From NCBI GenBank assembly GCA_019649035.1, contig BMAT01010532.1, forward strand, positions 296,372 to 327,321: DNA of 30,950 nt, given 5' to 3'. Below, one piece after another: positions 11,901-20,900 of the stretch (within the stretch, counting starts at the first letter, position 1; each line of letters starts with the position of its first letter). This DNA comes from Elysia marginata (Eukaryota > Mollusca > Gastropoda > Plakobranchidae). The translations under genes were made by a program, and so were the position numbers. The notes beneath the pieces are model-generated. The model ran no database searches. It saw nothing but the letters and a program-made list of their open reading frames with translations, and had not been told where the DNA came from.

Positions 11901-14900
11901 GCTACCATAGGGAATGAGATTTTAACAAGAGTAGCGGAACTTTCCTGGTGTCTCTCCTCTATCTTATGAATAAGAATATTACTATCTTTTATAATTTATG
12001 TTACAGATTTATTTTGAAGATAAACTTTTTATTTAGCTCTATAGTTTTTAAGTTCTAGATGTCAAATTGTTTATAAAAGTATGAAATTTACTCTATAATC
12101 TAGGTCTAGATTACAATAACCACTATAGTATTTTGGAGTGTTGTCCTCTGGAAAAGGGATGTTACTCTTGTTTTACCTCTAATCTCATTCCCTATAGTCA
12201 CTTAAACAAAATGGTCAACACTGTAGAATAAAGAATAATGAGGATTGAGAGAGCTATGTTTTCTGTGAAATTTTTGCAAAGAATAGGTTTGGTTTGGTTG
12301 TTTGAGTTGTAACGTCCCAGTCAACTTTGAAGGAACAGAGAAGGCACTGGGAACAATTGAAAGCGTTCTGCCACACTGTGGTGTAAGGAGCGCTTGCGTA
12401 NNNNNNNNNNNNNNNNNNNNNNNNNNNNNNNNNNNNNNNNNNNNNNNNNNNNNNNNNNNNNNNNNNNNNNNNNNNNNNNNNNNNNNNNNNNNNNNNNNNN
12501 NNNNNNNNNNNNNNNNNNNNNNNNNNNNNNNNNNNNNNNNNNNNNNNNNNNNNNNNNNNNNNNNNNNNNNNNNNNNNNNNNNNNNNNNNNNNNNNNNNNN
12601 NNNNNNNNNNNNNNNNNNNNNNNNNNNNNNNNNNNNNNNNNNNNNNNNNNNNNNNNNNNNNNNNNNNNNGTGGAATTGGGCTTGTAAAAATACCCTTCAA
12701 TCAATCAATCAAGCAATGAATAACCGCCATGTCATAGTGACTTAAATAAGCTTTTATTGCTAGTATTATCATTCTTATCTTCTTTCTTGAGGCTAGAATT
12801 AAAACTAGATGTGGACTCGCTTAAACAACAGCCTTTAGAGAACATTCAAAATCAAGAGGTCTGGGATCATCATGAAATAGCTTTAGTGTAAAAATATAAT
12901 TTAGGACGGAACACAAATAATGTTAGCTGCCATTGTAAACAATATTTCAAAAATATGTGAAGAGTACTCACAATACGATAACTCCGAGAGTGTGGAATGG
13001 CGTGAAGGGATATAAGCACTACAGGTGCCATAAATTTAGAGCAAGGGCTGGCGGTATGTGTTGTAACTAGGCCAGCACCCCCAGTGTGCAGCAGGGTGTG
13101 AGAACGTTAAAAAGGCTAAGTCAAAATAGCTGTTGTGGAAGGAAACGCAAGTATGTTTTCACAACTTGCCAATGTGTAAGATATTGTATATATTACAACC
13201 ATTTTTATTTTAAGTCTAATTTTAATTCCTCTATTTTTAAATATGTTTTGTAAAATATTTAACCTTTTCCTTTATATTTATTTGATTTCCTTTTTAGTTT
13301 TGAATCTGGATAATCTTTTAATTTTGCATATATTATTGTTTCACATGATAATATTAATATGCATATGTATTTAGGCTTTAATATGGTTTCTTGTTAGCTT
13401 TGATGTATATATAGCCTAGAGCTTATGGCCCGGAGCTGGGCGCTAACAAAATACGATCTATTATTATTATAATTAAGATGCTAGAAAGGTTTTCGGTTGC
13501 TTTGAGAGAGAGTTAAAGAACTGCTTTTTTTGCGCCCATTTCTGAGGCAGTCATGAAAATGCTGACACTAATTGTTTGTGCCCAAAAAGAATATGGAAGT
13601 AAAATCAATTTACTTGATATTATATAGATCTTGATATTTACAGAGATATAAAATTTTTGAACCAAAGGGAAAGAGGGAGAAGAGACTCTCATGTTTAACT
13701 GATTTCTGTTGAACATCTTTTTCTCTCCAATGCAATTTTTGAAAAATTTAGTAATGGGCAATTTAAATTAAACACAAGCATGTAAAAAAACCGGCTCTAA
13801 AATAATATAATTTAAAGTAAACTGAGCCAATCTAAATCAAAGTTCAAGAAGTAAAGATTTTTCTTCTAAGCTTTTTTTTTATGTAATCCATTTTTTGCAG
13901 GAGGCGTCAATCAAGGCAGAGAAAGAAAAAGAAGAGCTGAAAAGGGCTGAATCTGCCAAGAAATTGGAATCATTTCGATCTGACAAGGACACCAGAAACA
14001 CAGCGTCTACCACCAGCACCCCATCCCCCAAGAAACAGAAATCCCTCTTTACACAGCTCAAAGGCTCCACCTCAGATGATGCAGCGACAACTATCTCAAC
14101 AGATACCACCGCTGCCCCATCCCCCGCTTCATCGGCCAAACTCCTCAGCCAGTCACAGTCACCAAGCCAGAAGGGCTTAGACTCGTTACCAGGGGCTAGA
14201 GCTGCTACAGTGGATAAGGAGCCCGAATCCTTGCTGTGGGTGGACAAACACAAGCCGATCTCTCTCAAGCAAATCATTGGTCAGCAAGGTGACAAGAGCA
14301 ACGCTCGCAAACTTTTCAGTTGGCTCAAAGCTTGGCATAACAACGTCATCGTGAAAGGCTTGAAACCTTCAGGTATGTAGAGTGCCAATAGGTTTTTGGG
14401 AAATGGTTTTTCTAAAAGTTTTTCTAATAGGCCAGCTTACTTCGTCAATGATACGAATCAATACATGGGTTTTTTCTTCTTTATTCTCATTTTTATTTGT
14501 TAGTTTTAAGTCCTGATTAATTTATTCCTGAAAAAGTTAAATGGCATCACTGCAGATTATAGTACACTGTTATGCCCTCAATATAATTATAGTCGTGTGA
14601 AAGGTACCTAAAGATATGGAAATTGTAATAACCTTTGACTTCACCTAAAAACCTAGAATATTTCAAAAATAGATCTAACACAACTAATCATGCAAACCAG
14701 GAGTTGAATTTAATGTACTGAAAGCTCTTATGAAAATCTTTATTTCCTATATTGTAACTTCAATTATTTTTGTTTACTCAAAGTTTTACAGTTTTAGGAT
14801 TTTTTGTTATTTTTTTTTACCTGCCAGTGTTTTAATTTACTGATAATTTTATGGAGCAAATTGGATTGAAAACAACGTTCCTAAGGGATGAATAAAATCT

Positions 14901-17900
14901 ATCTTATCTTATCTTAAGAGTAAACGTTGCTGAACAAAATTAAACATAATTTGAGGAACCCCTACTCCATTTTTCCTGTATTGTTTAAAAAAATACCACA
15001 CACACACAATTTTGTTCATTTAGATTCCATAGCAAGCCTTATATGTATATCCCCTCAGGGAACTTCTTCAATAAAGGGGATGGTGCTGGGTGCAGGGCTG
15101 CCCTTCTGTCTGGCCCTCCTGGTATTGGGAAGACGACGACAGCCACCCTGGTCTGTAAGGTAGGTCACAACAGTTAGAGACAGGGAGACAAGCTTCCTAA
15201 TGGGTGGGATTAACTGATGTTTTAAAAACATTTTGACATGCTCAGTCCTAAATCAGAAAATTTCTGGTTTTGTGTGATTACCATTTTTTGTTTGCTATCA
15301 AAACAAGAACAACTAGTTTAACTTGTGTCAGTAACTGCGTGAGGAGCAATGTTCGAATGATTTCCTGAGTTTTTGAACTAGAAAATCACTTAACATGACA
15401 ATAATACAAGAGAGTATTGGTTACTGTTTACCTCAGGAGCTGGGCTTCTCATACGTAGAGCTCAATGCCTCAGACACTCGCAGCAAGCGCAGCTTGAAGG
15501 AAGTGGTTGCCGAGTCCCTGGACAACAACACCCTCGTCGACTACACAGGCTCGGGTGATCCACACAGGTCATCTAATGGTCAGTCTCACTGTTTGATAAT
15601 GGACGAGGTGGATGGAATGGCAGGCAACGAGGACAGGGGAGGTCTTCAGGTTTGTACGAACAGGATGCTGCTTCTGAGTGTCGTAAATAAAGATTATTTA
15701 GAGATGAGAGCTAGTTTTATGATTATTGCAGGATTCCTTTTTTTTTTTCTTAAACAACTCTAATTTCTTAAAGCAAAAGTTGTCACTGTTAAAGAAGATA
15801 CACAAGTTTTAGTGTAATTTTATGGATTTCTTATGATAGACCTTGTAATAATTTTGTTTTTCCATCACATATATCCAAAACGAGAACCCACACTTCGCAG
15901 AAGACATTGAATTTTAGCATCAACCTAAGGGTTTTATCTGGAGCTATACCTATGAATTTTGTCCCTGGAACTTCCAGTGTGAGGGTTTCAAAGTTTGAGA
16001 GAATTCTCAAATTTTGAATTTATGGAATTTTTACCAGAGCATTAAACCAGTTTTTTTTTTTAATTAGAGCTCTTTATGTTTAGGAAAACTGTTTTGTTGG
16101 AGTGACTTCGATGAAACTCTGACTTAAGACTGAGATAAGATAATTCTAAAGTAAGCTCTAGTTTCCCCATGCTCCACTCAAGCATGAGAGAACTACGAGC
16201 AGGGTGCTTGTTTTTTGAGGCATATTGTGCAGTTAGTTAGTTTGCCATTGCTTTCCTCTCGGCATTTACTTTAGCCGAATGTTTAGATACCTAGCTACCC
16301 ATTAACTACTAGGTGGGCAAAGATCATTGTGTCATTGAAAATCAAACTCATTTTTTACTTGTAAGAAAAACTGCACAAAAGCAAAAAAATACCATGCACT
16401 GTCATTGAGTCTGTAGGGCAGCTACCGACATGACAGAACCAGTTGTGAAGGAAATTTTTTTTACAAGTCTTAAATTTGCTCGTTTTTTTTTTATATGATG
16501 GAGAGATATCATTTTTCACTATTTTCTTTTTTTCCCCTGTTTTTAAATCCTGAAAACTGAATGAAAACACTAATTCGAACAAGATTGATCCCATGAACAA
16601 TCCTCATTCAGTGCCCCTAAAGGACACATTTTGTATAGGGCTCTCAGGTTTTTTAAAGGTCAGAGCATAGTGCCAGAATTTTCATTTATTTTCTGAAAAT
16701 TTTAGTGGCATCCCCGATGATCCTAAATCCCTGCATTCCATTTTCGGTTGGCACTTGTACACCAAAGTGTGGGAAAATGCATTAACATATTTGTTTATAA
16801 AATACAGTAAAAGTATTTATAGGGATATTAGAATTTACTTTGGTTTAACTATGCCTTTTAGTTGAAACACTTTCAGTTAAAAAGTGTTGCACTGTAAAAA
16901 AATTATGTGAGATATAAAAATACTTTATGAGGTATTTTCCTTTCATCAATGATGATTTGATTTGTATGCCTTACGACAAATTTTCTCGACTAGTTTTTTT
17001 TTTTTTAAGATGTAAGTCTAAGTGTTTTTAGATTTTTTATTGAATTAAATAAATAGGAGACGTGAATATTTGGGCCTTCAAATCTCATTCCTTTCTCAAC
17101 CTCATTTTGCTGATCTCCCTTCTTTTTTCTTTTTCTTTTTTTCAGGAGTTGGTTCAGTTGATTAAAAAATCCAAGATTCCCATCATTTGTATTTGTAACG
17201 ACCGTAACTCAATGAAGATGCGAACACTTTCCAACTACTGCTTAGATCTGCGATTCCAGCGGCCAAGAGTTGAACAGATTAAAGGTGCTATGATGTCCCT
17301 CGCATTTAAAGAAGGGCTGAAGATTCCCCCAGCAGCCCTCAACGAGATAATCCTGGCCTCCAATCATGATATAAGACAAGTGAGTTAACATTGCATTCAA
17401 TGAAGATTTGTAGGTCTTTCAGTATAAACAGTCGACAAGATAAAGGAGTATTTTTAGAGTTTTTTGTATATTGATGGCAGGCACATCAAACCTCTGATGT
17501 GGCTTCTTTTCCTATATTAAAATCAGAGGTTTGATGTGCCTGCCATCGACGTATCCACAACTTGTCGTATATTTGGTTGTTTAAGCCGGCCCACTTGTCA
17601 TCCGTATTGCTTAAGGTTTATGAAAGCGTTTTGGTTTAGGGCAAATTTTTGGTCAGATTTTAATCGATATCTGTATTTTTTTTTTTTTGGCAGTGCTCAG
17701 TTTATCTTTATGTATATATTATTCTCTGATTTTTTTTATGGGGCTTGGGTAATTTTACATAGTGGAATAATTGTTGCATCAGCAATAAAAATGAAACAAA
17801 AAGTTTTGGCATAGACCATTTGAAAACCTTCACTTGCCTTAAAAAAAACTCCTAATACTGTAATAAACTCATTTTTTACTTGTAAGAAAAACTGCACAAA

Positions 17901-20900
17901 AGCAAAAAAATATGTCCTGTGATGTGATACAAAGCAAGTATAGAATTAGTGAATTAATATGTCAATCCCATTTGTATGAAAAGTTCATTGCTACGTTGCT
18001 AACACAATGGTTTATATCAGAATAGACTGACCAAAATGACACTGTCCCACCATAAATATCTTTGAGAGTTGTCTCATCTTTCCTCTTAAAATTTTGAAAA
18101 TTGGCTCGGCCAAAGTTGATTTGTGAAGAATATTATAAGCCTCAAATATATACAACAGAAGCTGACTTTATTCTCAAAACTTCCGATTTTGAGATAGACC
18201 TCTGGGTTAGCATCATATTGTTATGCTTGTGAGAAAACACAAATTAGTGAAAATTATTGTGATTTCAATATTTAAAGAAAATGAAGAAGGCATTTTTTTA
18301 AGGCATTGCGTTTAACAAAAAAAATTCAGGCCTTTAAATTTCAAGACAGTGATGCCATGAAGATTCCTTAAACGTACGTTTATTGAAGACAGTGGATGAG
18401 TCTTAATCATCTAAACTTAGATTTCCATCAGTCTTCTATAATACAATGATCATTTCAAACCAAACTCGTATTTTGCCTTGTTGATGATTTCTCCGACTGT
18501 TTGCAGAGCAATCCTTGTAAATTGCATTTTCCTTATTGTGAAATAAATAAGTTCAAAATTTGTGTTTGTCCAGTATAGAAATTGCAAGCTGAGAATTACA
18601 AATTTATTTTTTTTTTCTCTTTATGTTTTGTATGATAGGACTTTGTAATGTTCAGCTTACGAAATGTTAACCTCCTCCTATTTCCAGGTAATCCACAATA
18701 TGTCTATGTGGAGTGCTGGTGACAAGAACATGACCTTTGACCAGATCAAGAATGACGCAAAGAAAGCTCAGAAAGACATCAAACTGGTAAGCTGTGTAAA
18801 TACGTGAAGGGTTTCAGCAATGAAGTCATTTCTATCACTAAGCAGATTTTCCAGGTGAGCTAGTGATAAAACAGTCATTTTTGTCGAAGTCAATACTGAT
18901 TGATGTTTTGGTGTTTGTTTAATAAACAAAGGTGCCATTTTTCTGTTATTTTCCTTTTTTTTATCTATAGAAACCACTTGCTTGTTTGCACCCATAGATA
19001 TTTTGTAAAGTGTTATTGATTCCTTTTGACTCATTTTAGAAGAAAAACAACAATAAGTCAAGTCTTAATTTTAATTTTCCTTCTATGCCAGGGACCTTTT
19101 GATGTATGCCGCAAGGTTTTTGTCAGCGATGAGGAAACAAGGAAAATGACTATCAATGATAAATCAGACTTGTTTTTCAACGATTACAGCTTTGGACCCC
19201 TGTTTGTTCATGAGAACTACGTCAAAGTAATTCCAAATCTTGCAAAGTAAGTTGCAAAGCAAGAGAAAAATTAATTAACGAAGAAGTGCATGTGGCATAT
19301 TTATTATTGCAAAACAAGGCAGGAAGCACTGAATCAACCCAGTTTCAGGATCCTTAAAAACAAAATATCTTGTGACTAGTGCAAATGTTCCGGATGTCAG
19401 AAATTTTGATTTTATGTTTTTATATTCCTACTTTGTTCCTCTATACATTTGACTTCACTCAACTTGACTTTGCGTGAGTCGATTTTTGCTTGGGTGAATA
19501 ACCTGGTGACAGACAGCGAGTCGGAACCTGACCATGTAAAAACAATAGAAGACCAACCTATTAAACGATATTAGATGTAAAATGATGGTTTGAAAGACTT
19601 CAGTGGCTTTTCTTATTGACTCAGGAGCTTGTGTCAATCCTACTCAAGTATTACCAAATACATGGAAGGCAGCTCTAGTACCTGTTTCACAAACTTTGGT
19701 GCGCGACTTTATCCTGCCTGGGCAACACGTTGTGAGATTCTGACTAATGGCAAGACAAGGAAAAAGTTAAAGTGTCAAGTGTGAGAACAGAAGGTCCAGC
19801 CCATTCTCAGATTATGGCTGAGCAGATGAAGACTTATGCTCTCCTTAATGATGACCTTGAGCGAGTCTACTCCTTATCATCTTTGGGCTCTTATCCTGTG
19901 TTCATTGCTTAGCTAGGAAGGTTTTTGTTATATCCTATGCAGAAGTTAAGATTTTGTCCATTTTTACAACTATCGGCAAAAAAGGTACTTCTTAGTATAT
20001 TGTATATTGGTTTCAAAAGCACGTAAAACTTTGTATGGGAATTAGAGATGGGTTGATGCACATATTCTTGAAGTTTCGAATCGATTGCTTGTTTCAAATC
20101 TGTTGCAGTTAATGATAAAGTGAACTAAAAGTTTACGTTTTTTTTGCATTGACCACAGGCAACTTGTCAGAATTGACTTCAGCCTCATGAGATCAAACGG
20201 GAATAAGCCATAATTTCCGCTCCCACCTCACCCCACTGGTGACAAAAAATTGTGCGCTTTGCTCTTATAGTGAGAACGACAACAATACCTGGCTTTTCTC
20301 TTAGTTTTAAACAAGTCCGACATACATGAAATAACAAAATCTCATATATTTTTATCACATTCTCTCTACAGGGGAGAGCAAGCCCGCCACCTGTCTTGCT
20401 TGGCTCGAACTATTGACAGCATTTGTGATGGTGATCTCATAGACAGGCTGGTCAGGAGGGATGGCAACTGGAACTTACTGCCCTCCCAGGTAAGCAGTGT
20501 TGGTTTATTGTCATCTCTGTTGGTGAGATGTACAAATATGGAGAATTTTGAATCAATGAAAGTTTGTGCAAATTTTTGTGAGTTTAAAAACTCATTGCCA
20601 AAAATAGCATTAGGCACCCAAGCTTTACTTGGTCTGCATAGCAAGACCAGAATTGATAGGGGAGACAGCCACTGAGCAATCAAGCGGTTGAAAGATTTTA
20701 AAGGTATAAAGTTAGCAGCGGAGAGAAGTAGGCTTTCATTGAAATGCCCTAAATGTCTGCCTTTAATATGATTCAAACCTTTGATTTATAGTAGCTTTGG
20801 CACCCACCCTCTTGCCTTGTCGCCACTACACTCCAGATTTTAAACTTTTCTCCAATTCTGGCCTTCATGCTATTTTATCAGTTGTTAAATTACTGAAAAA

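Larger units (their letters stand above)
11650..13900 (+). other. RFC1 intron (between exons 8 and 9)
   Basis: About 2.25 kb and the most element-rich intron: MITE 11910-12192, SINE fragment 12280-12400, the gap, an (AATC)n tail near 12698-12713, and a possible retroelement 3' end. The last is CCCGGAGCTGGGCGCTAACA followed by AAATACGATC and (TTA)n at about 13420-13475. No further RFC1 exon is needed, since the phases on both sides agree. Confidence 0.6.
17380..18687 (+). other. RFC1 intron (between exons 12 and 13)
   Basis: 1,308 bp with the 26-bp hairpin (17473-17547) and the second 48-bp repeat copy. The open frame at 17536-17814 is AT-rich and shows no family resemblance. Confidence 0.6.

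Noticed and set aside
12254..12745. Open frames crossing the run of N
   Set aside because: They consist mostly of unknown residues and are flanked by SINE sequence.
14927..15163. Open frame overlapping RFC1 exon 10
   Set aside because: It is in another frame. The correct frame gives the Walker A motif GPPGIGKTT with matching splice phases.
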